A DNA stretch of 64,000 bases from Bacteroidales bacterium. Lineage in GTDB: Bacteria > Bacteroidota > Bacteroidia > Bacteroidales > UBA932. Positions 8,614-18,341 of this stretch are shown in pieces. Where the stretch lies: NCBI GenBank assembly GCA_015060455.1, contig SUYM01000013.1, positions 1-64,000 of the forward strand, written 5' to 3'. The notes under the pieces are model-generated. The model was not told the origin of the DNA. It made no database searches and saw only the letters and a list, made by a program, of their open reading frames with translations. The number at the start of each line of letters is the position of its first letter. Positions within the stretch are counted from its first letter, which is position 1. Position numbers and translations under genes: made by a program.

Positions 8614-10857
8614 TTATTTAGTTATTGTTATATCGTCGATAAACCAGCGCGCAAAGATCTTTTCCTCGCTCGTCTTGCTTGAGAACCTGAGATAAGTCTC
8701 TTCTGTTGCATCCAAAATCTGCAGCGAGAATGTCTCGAACGCATTGTACGGCAGTTCTGATACAGTCACGGTTGTCTCTCCGTCAATTGTACCGCCACCA
8801 AGAACCTCCACGGTGATCTCGGTCGAGTCTCCTGAGTGGTCGTCGCAATTTCTGGTTGAATCGAACATTGCAAAGGCCATTGCCTTGAACGTAAGATTCA
8901 GTTTGCCTGACTGCCTGAACTTAGGCGTTGTAAGAGAACCCGGCATGAACTTATGCTTATAGCTGTGCATGTAATGGGTGTCTTTAGCAAGCAATCCGAT
9001 CTGGGCATAGCCAGGACGTTCTCCCACATTTTCTCCACGAAGTCCGGCCTTTCTTTCATCAGTCCACTGCGAGATATCCTCACCATAAAGATTTGACAAG
9101 TGTCCGAGTCTGTCTCCGATCAAGTAGTCAGCACCCGCATACATATGGTCAAACGGCTCAAAATAAACCGCACCATCCGGAACAGGAGTCTCCACACTGG
9201 AAGCGACAGCAGGAGTGAGGGTAATCGCTCCCCACAGACGGCAGTCAACATTCCATGGACTTATCGCTGTTCCCGCTATCGGGGCGTCACCGTCAGGGGT
9301 TATCTTGATATAAAGCGTCTCACCTGCAAGAACCTCAATTTCCGGAGTAATACGGAATGTGTAGAACTGCATCTGTACATTCTTGTTGTCAACCTTGGTC
9401 TCACCGCTGACCATGAGGCTCAACTTGGCTCCGTCGTACCATTCATTGTCATCCTTTGAGTAGCGGATAGCCCAATCCCTGTGTCCGGCATCCTTCCAGA
9501 CTGCAAGTCCGAAAGAAAGGTCAAAGGACTGAGGAAGATCCGAAAGCAACGGCACAATAAGTTTGAAATATGTCTCTCCTGTATAGTCCGAGCCTCCTGA
9601 CAGCTCGTTTACAAAGGACTTGGAAGGAATGTTGTCTGCTCCTGAGGCATGCGTCCACAGTGGGGTTGACTGCACATCGGAACTTGTGCGTCCTGCCATC
9701 CTGACATGAAGTTTCACTCTCGGGCCATCATCAACATATTCGTTGGTGCAAAGACATGTCTGTGCATCGAAGGTACCCTTGTTCACGGACAGATACTTCA
9801 ATGTATTTGAAGAACCGTTTGTACCGATCAGAGGGAATACATACGGCAAGCCTTCAATACCTATGACAACGCCCAAGCGGTCTCTGTTCAGCACCACATC
9901 TGCCTCCTTGGTCGGCCACACCTTGCCTTCGCCGGCGATTCCACATACAGTTCCTGAATATTCAGGAAGTTGATATCCTGCAAACGAGGCCTCATCCGAT
10001 GTCATCATGACAAATTTCTCATGAGCCTCATTTTCCATTACCGGACAATCTGAGAACACAGCCCCGAGGGACTCGTCTGCCACCTGTACGGCATCAAGGC
10101 TGACATACATACATTCATAAGACACATCTGAAAGATCGTTTACCGTAATGTCCACAGGAGACAATGTGACCTTTGAAGTCGGAAGTGTCGTCACAGACGC
10201 TCCTTCCGGCAATGTCAAGGTCAGCAGACCGGCATCACTCCTTGATAGGGTCGCCCCCTTGATGCTCAACTCGACCTCAGAGCAGGACTCCAACGCGACA
10301 GCATCCGGATACACGACATTGATACCGCTGTTCTCCTCCGAGAAACTATCCTGCATCGAGAAGTTTCCTTCAATCCAGTTCTTGTCAAGTTGACCTGAAT
10401 TGACAAATCCCTTTATCTTGTAATCATAGTTCAATGTGGTATTTGAACCCTTGGTCTCAAATGTGCGAAGATCCTTGATACGCATATATCCCTTGTCGGC
10501 TTTCGCCGGCTGAGACACAGCCACATTATAGGTTACTGACGGATCGTTCTTTGAAGCGAACACCAACTTATACTCACGAGGAAGATCTGTTGTATTCGCC
10601 AGAATGGTCACAATCAGCGATGAATTCCCGACTGCCTCAGTGGAAGAAAGCAATATCCAGTCCACATTACGCACATCAGCAGCCCACGCCGTATTCGTAG
10701 TTATGTTAATCTCATAGGACGCACCTACAGAAGGAGCAAGGATACTTTCCACATCTCCCTCCAGTTTCTGCAGGGGTTTCCATTCTACCTGCGCGCAGCC
10801 GAAAAGAGCCGTCACTGCGAACAGACAAACAATCATATAGTTATACAAATTCTTCAT
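8614..10857 (-). CDS. BACON/DUF5689-domain surface lipoprotein
   Basis: About 747 residues, starting at MKNLYNYM; an ATG two codons upstream (10863) is also possible. The lipobox is LFGC. Residues about 40-110 match a BACON domain (TNTAWAADV...WILLSS, ending VAVSQPAKADKG). Next comes a DUF5689-type beta domain (YMRIKDLRTFE..., IKGFVNSGQ..NWIEGNFSMQD, about 115-340). The C-terminal half holds two beta-sandwich regions, the last ending WFIDDITITK as in choice-of-anchor/carbohydrate-binding modules. BACON domains in Bacteroidota are linked to carbohydrate or mucin binding. It sits between the EEP lipoprotein and the small ORF, so surface capture of the locus substrate is the likely job. Confidence 0.75.
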   Translation of the reverse strand: MKNLYNYMIVCLFAVTALFGCAQVEWKPLQKLEGDVESILAPSVGASYEINITTNTAWAADVRNVDWILLSSTEAVGNSSLIVTILANTTDLPREYKLVFASKNDPSVTYNVAVSQPAKADKGYMRIKDLRTFETKGSNTTLNYDYKIKGFVNSGQLDKNWIEGNFSMQDSFSEENSGINVVYPDAVALESCSEVELSIKGATLSRSDAGLLTLTLPEGASVTTLPTSKVTLSPVDITVNDLSDVSYECMYVSLDAVQVADESLGAVFSDCPVMENEAHEKFVMMTSDEASFAGYQLPEYSGTVCGIAGEGKVWPTKEADVVLNRDRLGVVIGIEGLPYVFPLIGTNGSSNTLKYLSVNKGTFDAQTCLCTNEYVDDGPRVKLHVRMAGRTSSDVQSTPLWTHASGADNIPSKSFVNELSGGSDYTGETYFKLIVPLLSDLPQSFDLSFGLAVWKDAGHRDWAIRYSKDDNEWYDGAKLSLMVSGETKVDNKNVQMQFYTFRITPEIEVLAGETLYIKITPDGDAPIAGTAISPWNVDCRLWGAITLTPAVASSVETPVPDGAVYFEPFDHMYAGADYLIGDRLGHLSNLYGEDISQWTDERKAGLRGENVGERPGYAQIGLLAKDTHYMHSYKHKFMPGSLTTPKFRQSGKLNLTFKAMAFAMFDSTRNCDDHSGDSTEITVEVLGGGTIDGETTVTVSELPYNAFETFSLQILDATEETYLRFSSKTSEEKIFARWFIDDITITK

Positions 10858-10867
10858 AATCATGGTA

Positions 10868-11746
10868 TTAAAAACTCTTCAGGTCGACCAGGATAGGATA
10901 ATGGTCGGAAAGTTTCGCAAAATCAACATTCTGGAACTGAGGAATACCTGAGCGAAGGACCTCCGTCTGCGGATTGTTGCCGTTCCACTGCAGGACATAG
11001 TCAATGCACTTTGGTGTGGTAGCATTGAAGAAAGTGGCCTTCCTTGCGCTTATCATGGTCCATGTTCCAAGCATCTTCTTCATTTCCTCCGAGCCCGGCT
11101 CACAGTTGAGGTCACCTACAAGGAATATCGGTTTCTTATAAGTGGACCATGTCTTGATAAGGTAATCGTTAATGATATCGACAGAATTTTTCCTGTTCTC
11201 CACAGACTTATGACAGAAGTGTGTACAGATGAAGGAGAAATCGTCAAATTCCAGGAAGAAGAACTTTCTCGGTTCGTCACCGGGAAGATTGCCCGAATAT
11301 GTATCCCGGATTCTCAGCCCCTTTTTATAGAGCACACCTATACCATACTCTCCTCCATTAGAATCTATGGTCTTGCAGTACTGACTCGACATCCCTGCAC
11401 GTGTTGCCAATTCCTCCACCTGCTTGTACGGGTGCTTCTTTGTCTTGCTGTCCAGTTCCTGCAGACCGATCACATCCGCATCGATCATCTTGATACCGGC
11501 AGCCAGACCGTCATAATCAGCAACAGAAGTATTCGGACCGGTGCAACGGTGAACATTGTAAGAAGCCAGACGTACAGTCTCAGGAAGTCGTCCATAGCCG
11601 TCAGCGAAAGGACCTTCCTCGACAGCAGAGCCGCCTGGAGTATCCGAGAAATTGTCACCAAAATCATAGTCGGAGTTGTCTCCGGCTTTCTGACATGCGG
11701 CAAATACAACAAGTAATGCCGCACACATAGCATATATTCTATTCAT
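10868..11746 (-). CDS. Lipoprotein endonuclease/exonuclease/phosphatase-family hydrolase
   Basis: 292 residues with a lipobox (VVFAACQ, Cys19). The EEP fold motifs are complete: ASYNVHRC, IGLQELDS, GEYGIGVLY, CTHFCHK, FLVGDLNCEP and the final LSDHYPILVDL. The family cuts phosphodiester or phosphomonoester bonds (nucleic acids, inositol phosphates, sphingomyelin) using Mg or Mn ions. As an outer-membrane lipoprotein inside a Sus operon it most likely trims phosphate groups from the imported substrate. A second EEP domain fused to GH3 closes the same operon, so phosphoester hydrolysis appears to be a theme of the locus. The exact substrate is unknown. Confidence 0.82.
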   Translation of the reverse strand: MNRIYAMCAALLVVFAACQKAGDNSDYDFGDNFSDTPGGSAVEEGPFADGYGRLPETVRLASYNVHRCTGPNTSVADYDGLAAGIKMIDADVIGLQELDSKTKKHPYKQVEELATRAGMSSQYCKTIDSNGGEYGIGVLYKKGLRIRDTYSGNLPGDEPRKFFFLEFDDFSFICTHFCHKSVENRKNSVDIINDYLIKTWSTYKKPIFLVGDLNCEPGSEEMKKMLGTWTMISARKATFFNATTPKCIDYVLQWNGNNPQTEVLRSGIPQFQNVDFAKLSDHYPILVDLKSF

Positions 11747-11760
11747 TCTCTGTCAATTTA

Positions 11761-13518
11761 TCAATTCATTCCATCGTTCCAGCCCGGATTCTGCTTGATC
11801 GCGCCGAAGGTAAGTTCAATATCGTCCGTCGGTATAGGATAGAGATAATCTCTGTCTTCTTGCCATACTCTTTTATATGTTGTATGGCGGACAATATTGC
11901 CGGATGTCCCCTCTGTCAGATTCAGCGATGCGATTGAAGCCTTTGCCGGAATTTTGTTGTTTGGTTCTTCACCATCATAGATACAGAAATCATTCTCCCC
12001 GTCTGAGTCAAGATCATAATCATCTACACCATGGAAATACATTCCGGTAAACTTCCTTGTGAATCTTTTTCCTTCCTTCCATCTCATTATATCCCAGTAC
12101 CTGTGTCCCTCACACATGAGTTCTACCGTTCTCTCCCTGCGGATTTCAAGGATGACGCCCTGATTGTTTCCGGACACGTTCGCATAACCGGTCTCTGAGG
12201 ATGTCAGATATGGATCAGGAGTATTGTTTGCAACCGTGAGATTAAGAGGAGCGACACCTGCCCTGCTTCTGAGAAGGTTTATCGACGCGTCAAGATCTGC
12301 CTGCTCAATCTTATTCAGTTCCGCTTTTGCCTCAGCAAAGTTGAGATAGACCTCGGCAGCCCTTATAAGCGGGATATCACTTTCTGACGCATTATAGTCA
12401 TCGTACTGGATTTCCGAAACAAACTTTATGATCTGATAGCCTGTTTCGCAAGCATTCATGTTCGGCGCTACGGATGTCTTGTATGTATCACCCTTTCTAT
12501 AATATCCCGGAGTACGTATAGTCTGTGCCAGACGCGCGTCACGATTCTTGACCTCGTCCTCGAACTCCATCTTGGCATAACCTGACTTGGCTGTGAAACG
12601 GGATCCGTCCGTCATCAGATATTGATTGATGATGTCCTTCATAATACCGGGACGCCCCATGGTTGTCGCTGTAAAATAGTTGTTGGAATTGTGATTCAAC
12701 TTAATCACTGTGCTGTATGCTCTTGCGAGAACAATCTCCTGATGGCTTTCCGGAAATATATCCTGATTGAACAGGTCGAGATACGGTGTTTCACCGACTG
12801 TCACAAGGGAGTATGGCGAGGTCTTCATGAATATCTCTGCCGCACTTGCCGCTTCATTCAGGCAACTCTCCCAATCTCCCAGACCGTGATATTTGCGGAA
12901 TGTTCCTTCAAACAGGAAGATTCTTGATTTGATTGCAAGGGCAGCCCATTTATTGATCCTGTATGTACTCTGTTCTACAGGAAGATACTGGATCGCATAA
13001 TTTATATCCTCCAATACATGTGACATAACCTCCTTTCTTGGAGTCCTGCCCATATAGAGTTCATCAGAGTCCGCGGCAATCGTATGGTCCACCCAAGGGA
13101 CATCACCGAACCTCTTTACCTTTTCAAAGTAGAAGAAGGCGCGGAAGAACCTTGCAAGAGCCTCATATTCCGCCCTTACATCAGCATTTTCACACTGATG
13201 CAGGTGTTCAAGGAAGAAATTGATGTCGCGCAACTTATCCCAGTTCCATGCACTTGAAGTCGCGGGAACCGTACGCATGCCTGACACTTCTTCAGAAAGT
13301 GTGCTTACCGCTATGACATCTGCCGTCTCTGTATATATCGTCGAAGGCAGCAGGGTATAAAATTCATTGGAAAACAACTGACATTCTGTTTCTGTCTTAA
13401 AGAAACTTTCCGGAGAAAGCCTGTCTTGCGGTTCCCTCACAAGAAGATCGCAGCCGCTGACGGTCAGAATCAACACAGAAGACAGTATATATAATAATTT
13501 CTTCATAATCTTCATCAT
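11761..13518 (-). CDS. SusD/RagB-family outer-membrane lipoprotein
   Basis: 585 residues from the ATG at 13518; further ATGs at 13515 and 13506 are possible and all precede the same lipoprotein signal (ILTVSGCDLL). RagB/SusD features follow: the N-terminal LSPESFFKTETECQLFSNEFY, the TPR segment ALARFFRAFFYFEKVKRFGDVPW, and the C-terminal IPLIRAAEVYLNFAEAKAEL, RRERTVELMCEGHRYWDIMRWKEG and YLYPIPTDDIEL. It begins directly at the stop of the SusC gene and so forms the paired receptor lid. This is the classical long RagB type, unlike the divergent SusD at the start of the window. Confidence 0.95.
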   Translation of the reverse strand: MMKIMKKLLYILSSVLILTVSGCDLLVREPQDRLSPESFFKTETECQLFSNEFYTLLPSTIYTETADVIAVSTLSEEVSGMRTVPATSSAWNWDKLRDINFFLEHLHQCENADVRAEYEALARFFRAFFYFEKVKRFGDVPWVDHTIAADSDELYMGRTPRKEVMSHVLEDINYAIQYLPVEQSTYRINKWAALAIKSRIFLFEGTFRKYHGLGDWESCLNEAASAAEIFMKTSPYSLVTVGETPYLDLFNQDIFPESHQEIVLARAYSTVIKLNHNSNNYFTATTMGRPGIMKDIINQYLMTDGSRFTAKSGYAKMEFEDEVKNRDARLAQTIRTPGYYRKGDTYKTSVAPNMNACETGYQIIKFVSEIQYDDYNASESDIPLIRAAEVYLNFAEAKAELNKIEQADLDASINLLRSRAGVAPLNLTVANNTPDPYLTSSETGYANVSGNNQGVILEIRRERTVELMCEGHRYWDIMRWKEGKRFTRKFTGMYFHGVDDYDLDSDGENDFCIYDGEEPNNKIPAKASIASLNLTEGTSGNIVRHTTYKRVWQEDRDYLYPIPTDDIELTFGAIKQNPGWNDGMN

Positions 13519-13519
13519 T

Positions 13520-16500
13520 TTAGAATTCCAGACTGAGACCGAAAGAGAAGGTCTTATACCACGGATATGTATCACCGTTCTTATTGCTGTTTGCAGCCAT
13601 CTGTTCCGGATCTACATATTTGCTGTGCACAGCTGACCATGTCCAAATGTTCTCTCCACTGAAATACAGTCTCAACTTTGATATACCAGCCTTGCTCATC
13701 CACTTTTCCGGGAAAGTATAACCGAATGTAAGGTTCTTCAGACGCAGGTAAGCAAGATTCTGCAGATATCTGTCGTTGGTATAATACAACGAACCGTTTG
13801 ATGTATTGAGGGCTGCATATCCTCGTGGTCTCGGGAAGTAGGCATCCGGATTGGTTTCGCTCCACACATCCGCCATGAAGTCTCTTGGAACGAAACTTAC
13901 ATAAGGACGTGAATATGGGCCCCAGAAGCGCTGGTTGTCTGCTCCCGGATACCAGTCCATATGCCCGATACCCTGGAAGAATATAGAGAAATCGAATCCG
14001 AAATAGTTGAATCCGAGGTTGAATCCATAACTGTATCTCGGCTGCGAGTTACCGATCACTTCACGGTCGCCCGGATCATCAAGGGTACCCTTTCCGAACG
14101 TGATCTTATTATCATTGCCGCTGATGTCAAGATATTTCATATCTCCCGCCCTGACGCCTGCGCCCCAGGAACTGTTGGCATTGTAATAGTTCTTACATAT
14201 AGCCGACATATCCACATCATAAGCCGCAGCCTCCTGGTCTGTAGCGAAAAGACCTCCTACACGGAATCCCCAGATCTCTCCCAGACGTTTGCCTACATAT
14301 GGCTCGCCGATAAGACCGGACGGGTTATCGCATCTTGTATAGTAGGCGGTATAGTCGGCCAGATTGGCACCCACACTATAATCGAACCTGTGACCGGCAA
14401 GATTGAATGAGTCCTTCCATTGGAGCAGGAGTTCAAAACCCTGAGTCCTTAAATCATTCGCATTGACCTGAGGCTCATTTGCTCCATAAATCGACGGCAG
14501 TTTCTTTCCTTCTGTCAGAATACCTTTTGTATCACGGATATAGAAGTCAGACTCCAATGTAAGTTTGTCTCCGAAAAATCCGAAATCAAAACCAAGGTTC
14601 TTGGACACAACTGTCTCCCATGTACCGGTCGTTACCGGATCACCTACGGTAGCATGTCCCGAAAGGGTCTTTCCATCATGGCTGTACGACATAGTACCCT
14701 CTGTGCTTATGCTCTGATAATAATCATAATATCCGATCTGCTGATTGCCGAGGGAACCGTATGAGAGTCTGATCTTCATGTTATTGAATACATTCTTGAT
14801 CGGTTTCCAGAACGGTTCTTCGCTGATACGGTATGCTGCCGAAACTGATGGGAAGAAACCCCACTGATGGCCCTTGAGGAATCGCGACGAACCGTCATAT
14901 CGTCCGTTGAACTCTATCAGATAACGCGATTTATAATCATAGGTAAGTCTGTAGAAAGCACCCATAAGAGCATATTCCGACACACCTCCCTTAAGAGTAC
15001 GAAGGTCGCCTGTCGCCAGATTCATATCGGAAAGGTCCTCTGAAAGAAGATCGTTTCTTTCTACTGTAAGATCCTTGTAGTTACGCGACTCGAAGTTGAC
15101 ACCGGCTGTCGCGGTGAAATGATGTGCTTCCTTCCAGGTCTTGTCGTAAGCGAAATATCCGTTTGCAGTATAGTTGTTCTGCTCATAGACGACATCTCGG
15201 AAATAGTCGGTATGATACTTGGACGTCTCTACTGAAACCACACCCGGATAACGGGAATATTCAGCCTGAGTATTTCTGAACCTGTTCCTCAGATAGCCGA
15301 ACTTGTAAGAGAAATCCGCCTTGAACACCAGACCATCACAAATGTTGGCGGTGAGGTCAAATGTAGTGGTAACCTCAGTTGTAGCATTATATCCGCCTGC
15401 CTTTCCTTTACGGAGCATGGCATTATAACCGTCCATTATATAGTGACCGTCATTCTCTGTCAAAGATGTATGAGATACGGCTGTTCCGTCCGGATTTACC
15501 GGCACGAATGATGACAAGGCGTGCAGGGTCGGCCAACGGAAATTCTTCTCATCGTCATTATATCCAGTGTAGGTATATTTTGAATGGAAGAACTTCGTAT
15601 TGCTTCCGAGTGTCAGCCACGGACGGAGTTTGATTGAAAGTTTTGCCCTTGCATTATACGAATCAAAATAGTCCGGAGCGACCCTGTTCACACCTTTCTG
15701 TCCATAATATCTTCCACTGACAAGATATGTGACATTCTTGCTGCCGCCGCTGATGCTCACATTATAATCCTGAGTAGGACGTGATTCGTCATAGAGATAA
15801 TTATACCAGTCAAAGTTGGCCAGATAGGTATATGACATCTTTCCATTACGCATTTCCGTTATTACCCATGGGCGGTCCGGATGTTCTGTAACATCGTTCC
15901 TGCGTTCCCACAGACGCTGGTAATCCTGCTTTGTATAACTTGTATATGGTACACCCGATGTAGATGTCATCAGGAAGAGGTCTGCGATCTTGGCATGGTA
16001 ATATCCACGGGTTTCATAATCTGTTGACACGGTGTTGGCCGACACGGAGAATCTGGCATCCACGCTGACTTTCGGAGCCATGTCCGTCTTGCCGCTCTTT
16101 GTTGTCACCAGGATGACACCGAATGCTGCTCTTGCACCGTATATTGCAGCCGACGAGGCATCCTTCAATACTGTTATGGATGCGATGTCATTTGAATTTA
16201 TACGGTCAAGGTATGTCTCCACACCATCAACAAGTACAAGCGGCGAGCCTCCGTTTGGCGACGTGTTTCCTCGGATATTGAAACTCGAGCCTGCACCAGG
16301 CTTACCTGAACTTTGAGTGACATTGAGGTTAGGTACAACTCCCTGAAGAGCCTGTCCCACGCTTGCCACCGGACGGTCCTGAAGAGTTTCCGCAGTCACA
16401 GCAGCAACGGCACCGGTAAGGTTGACCTTCTTCTGGACTCCATATCCCACCACAACAGTAGCATCAAGAGCCAATGCTTCTTCCTCGACATGAACTACGA

Positions 16501-17020
16501 TTGTTGATTGTGCGCCAACCTCCACAGTCTTGGTCTGATATCCGAGACAGGTAACTGTCAGGGTCCTGTCCGACTGGGTAAGTCTGATGGTACAGTTTCC
16601 GTCAAGATCCGTGATTTCGCCAGTTCCGTCTGCCTTGAGAATTGCTGCACCGATTACAGGATAATCAGTATTGTCAAGTACTGTAATCGTTACATTTTCA
16701 GGCAAATTTCCCACAGGCGCGGAAGGGGTGATCAGTACGATCTGGTTACCCTTGACCTCGAAATTGACGCCGACCGGAGACAGCATCTGCCTCATGGCAT
16801 CATCAACAGGGAGATTCACTGCCGACAATGACACTCTCTGGGTCATATCGGTCTTTCCAGCATCATAGAAGAATGTGAACCTGCTCGCATTCTCTATGAC
16901 ACTCACCGCCTCCGAAAGCGGTCTGTTGCTGATATTCACCGTTATCCGGTCGTTCATCTGAGCAGATGCGACCACCACGGAAAATACAGCAACTACGGTC
17001 AGTAACAGTTTGTATTTCAT
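13520..17020 (-). CDS. SusC/RagA-family TonB-dependent receptor with STN domain
   Basis: 1166 residues with a signal peptide (MKYKLLLTVVAVFSVVVASAQ). Residues about 22-95 are a secretin/TonB N-terminal (STN) domain (NISNRPLSEAVSVIE...). Then come a carboxypeptidase-D-like regulatory domain (TVLDNTDYPVIGAAIL, 105-185), a TonB-box/plug region (VVVGYGVQKKVNLTGAV; GKPGAGSSFNIRGN; SSAAIYGARAAFGVILVTTK) and the barrel, closing with FSFGLSLEF. The STN domain marks receptors that signal through FecR to an ECF sigma factor, and both genes lie just upstream. It should import the locus substrate into the periplasm and report its arrival. The FecR gene ends 11 bases before this start. Confidence 0.96.
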   Translation of the reverse strand: MKYKLLLTVVAVFSVVVASAQMNDRITVNISNRPLSEAVSVIENASRFTFFYDAGKTDMTQRVSLSAVNLPVDDAMRQMLSPVGVNFEVKGNQIVLITPSAPVGNLPENVTITVLDNTDYPVIGAAILKADGTGEITDLDGNCTIRLTQSDRTLTVTCLGYQTKTVEVGAQSTIVVHVEEEALALDATVVVGYGVQKKVNLTGAVAAVTAETLQDRPVASVGQALQGVVPNLNVTQSSGKPGAGSSFNIRGNTSPNGGSPLVLVDGVETYLDRINSNDIASITVLKDASSAAIYGARAAFGVILVTTKSGKTDMAPKVSVDARFSVSANTVSTDYETRGYYHAKIADLFLMTSTSGVPYTSYTKQDYQRLWERRNDVTEHPDRPWVITEMRNGKMSYTYLANFDWYNYLYDESRPTQDYNVSISGGSKNVTYLVSGRYYGQKGVNRVAPDYFDSYNARAKLSIKLRPWLTLGSNTKFFHSKYTYTGYNDDEKNFRWPTLHALSSFVPVNPDGTAVSHTSLTENDGHYIMDGYNAMLRKGKAGGYNATTEVTTTFDLTANICDGLVFKADFSYKFGYLRNRFRNTQAEYSRYPGVVSVETSKYHTDYFRDVVYEQNNYTANGYFAYDKTWKEAHHFTATAGVNFESRNYKDLTVERNDLLSEDLSDMNLATGDLRTLKGGVSEYALMGAFYRLTYDYKSRYLIEFNGRYDGSSRFLKGHQWGFFPSVSAAYRISEEPFWKPIKNVFNNMKIRLSYGSLGNQQIGYYDYYQSISTEGTMSYSHDGKTLSGHATVGDPVTTGTWETVVSKNLGFDFGFFGDKLTLESDFYIRDTKGILTEGKKLPSIYGANEPQVNANDLRTQGFELLLQWKDSFNLAGHRFDYSVGANLADYTAYYTRCDNPSGLIGEPYVGKRLGEIWGFRVGGLFATDQEAAAYDVDMSAICKNYYNANSSWGAGVRAGDMKYLDISGNDNKITFGKGTLDDPGDREVIGNSQPRYSYGFNLGFNYFGFDFSIFFQGIGHMDWYPGADNQRFWGPYSRPYVSFVPRDFMADVWSETNPDAYFPRPRGYAALNTSNGSLYYTNDRYLQNLAYLRLKNLTFGYTFPEKWMSKAGISKLRLYFSGENIWTWSAVHSKYVDPEQMAANSNKNGDTYPWYKTFSFGLSLEF

Positions 17021-17031
17021 ATATTAAAGGG

Positions 17032-17982
17032 TTAGTGAATTTCTGAAATTATGATTCTGTAATCATTTGTATAGAGATACCTCATAGGATTTATACGGCT
17101 CATGATGTCAAGTATCTGGTCGATAGGTTCTTCCCTGATGGTAAATGTATATGAGCACGATGATTTCAACTCCTCAGGCACTACGATCTCCACTCCGTAC
17201 CATTTCGAGAGATAGGTGGACACCTCGCCGAGAGATGCCTGGGTGAACGTCAGACGGTCCTGCGCCCAGCAAGACGCAAAGAGGACATCATCCTTCTGAC
17301 GGACGAGACTTCCGGAGTCCTTGTCGAATGTTGCAGACTGTCCCGGGGCAAGCAGACATCCTGTGCCGGACGGGGTAATCACTTCGACAGAGCCTTCCAC
17401 AAGGCTTACAACCACACTTTCGCAGGTCTCTTTCACATTGAACGTTGTGCCATGAACAACGACATCAACGTCGTCCACACTGACTGTGAAAGTGTTTTCC
17501 GTATCTTTGGCAACGTCAAAATAGGCCTCACCGTCAAGTGAAACAGTCCTGTTGGTCTTTGAAAAGGAATTATCGTACGAAAGAGCGGCCCCCTTGTGGA
17601 GAATCACGTTTGTGCCGTCAGGAAGGATGACCGATGATTTGCCCATAACACATGTGTAGGTCTGGACAAGAGCCGGATCGGTATCATATATATTATATAG
17701 GGTAAAACCTATTGCCGCGACTGCTGCAACTGATGCGGCAACGGCAATAGCCTTCCAAACATTGAAAATCCTGCGACGCAACCTTCCATATGCCTTTTGA
17801 GAATTAAATTCTCCGGCATTGGCCACAGTGCTGTCCCAAACCCTTCTCATGGCATCGTATTTCTCTATGTTACCTTCGGTTGAAAGCCAAGTCTGCAGAT
17901 CTGTATTCTGAGAGTCTGTCAACTCCCCTCTGAATGAGGCGATTATCAGATCTGTCGGGAGTTTTTTCATAGTTCCGTTCAT
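17032..17982 (-). CDS. FecR-type anti-sigma factor
   Basis: 316 residues. The N-terminal 75 residues are cytoplasmic (sigma-binding DUF4880-like region, with the WDSTV motif). A single membrane helix lies near residues 77-98 (AIAVAASVAAVAAIGFTLY). The periplasmic FecR domain follows (SSVILPDGTNVILHKGAALSYD..., VSLDGEAYFDVAKD, VHGTTFNVKE, VSLVEGSVEV, LLAPGQSATF), then a C-terminal STN-like region (LTFTQASLGEVSTYLSKWYGVEI). It holds the ECF sigma inactive until the STN domain of the SusC receptor signals. A toxin-antitoxin pair now separates it from the sigma gene, which is usually adjacent. The start may also be the ATG at 17970. Confidence 0.92.
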   Translation of the reverse strand: MNGTMKKLPTDLIIASFRGELTDSQNTDLQTWLSTEGNIEKYDAMRRVWDSTVANAGEFNSQKAYGRLRRRIFNVWKAIAVAASVAAVAAIGFTLYNIYDTDPALVQTYTCVMGKSSVILPDGTNVILHKGAALSYDNSFSKTNRTVSLDGEAYFDVAKDTENTFTVSVDDVDVVVHGTTFNVKETCESVVVSLVEGSVEVITPSGTGCLLAPGQSATFDKDSGSLVRQKDDVLFASCWAQDRLTFTQASLGEVSTYLSKWYGVEIVVPEELKSSCSYTFTIREEPIDQILDIMSRINPMRYLYTNDYRIIISEIH

Positions 17983-18111
17983 TTGACATATCGTTTTCTA
18001 TACGACACATCAAAACACCCGATACCCTATGAAAATTTTAGAAAATTATCCTTACGTCCTGACAGGCCCATTATTTGTTGGACTCATGATGGAATATTTT
18101 GAAAAAAAATC

Positions 18112-18119
18112 TATATTTG
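18112..18119 (+). promoter_or_regulatory. Bacteroidota -7 element before the antitoxin gene
   Basis: TATATTTG matches the TAnnTTTG consensus of the Bacteroidota housekeeping sigma. It lies about 35 bases before the antitoxin ATG. No TTTG is found at the ideal 19-21 base distance (the nearest is 10 bases upstream), so the match is partial. Confidence 0.4.
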
Positions 18120-18154
18120 CCGTTAGTAGTAACAAACTTACTGATATTACTTTT

Positions 18155-18340
18155 ATGACAACATATACGATCACAATTGATGAAAAGACAAAATCGGGGA
18201 AAAGCCTTATCGCTTATCTCCGAAGTTTAGGCATTGTACAAGAGCCCGATGATACCACACTCAAAGCCGTCAAAGAATTAAAAGATGGTAAAGTGACCAG
18301 ATGCACTTCCTTCGAAGACTATTTGGCGAAAGTACAATGA
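18155..18340 (+). CDS. Small antitoxin of a YafQ-type toxin-antitoxin pair
   Basis: 61 residues from the ATG at 18155. Longer in-frame starts upstream would add an unrelated hydrophobic stretch and cross the likely promoter. The protein (MTTYTITIDEKTKSGKSLIA... DGKVTRCTSFEDYLAKVQ) has a beta-strand/helix start and a C-terminal TSFEDYL tail typical of antitoxins that wrap a RelE/YafQ toxin. It would neutralise the toxin encoded one base downstream and probably bind its own promoter. No clear ribbon-helix-helix family can be named from sequence alone. Confidence 0.75.
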   Translation: MTTYTITIDEKTKSGKSLIAYLRSLGIVQEPDDTTLKAVKELKDGKVTRCTSFEDYLAKVQ

Positions 18341-18341
18341 T

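Noticed and set aside
18029..18154. An N-terminal extension of the antitoxin
   Set aside because: The added 42 residues are hydrophobic and not antitoxin-like, and the -7 element lies inside this stretch.
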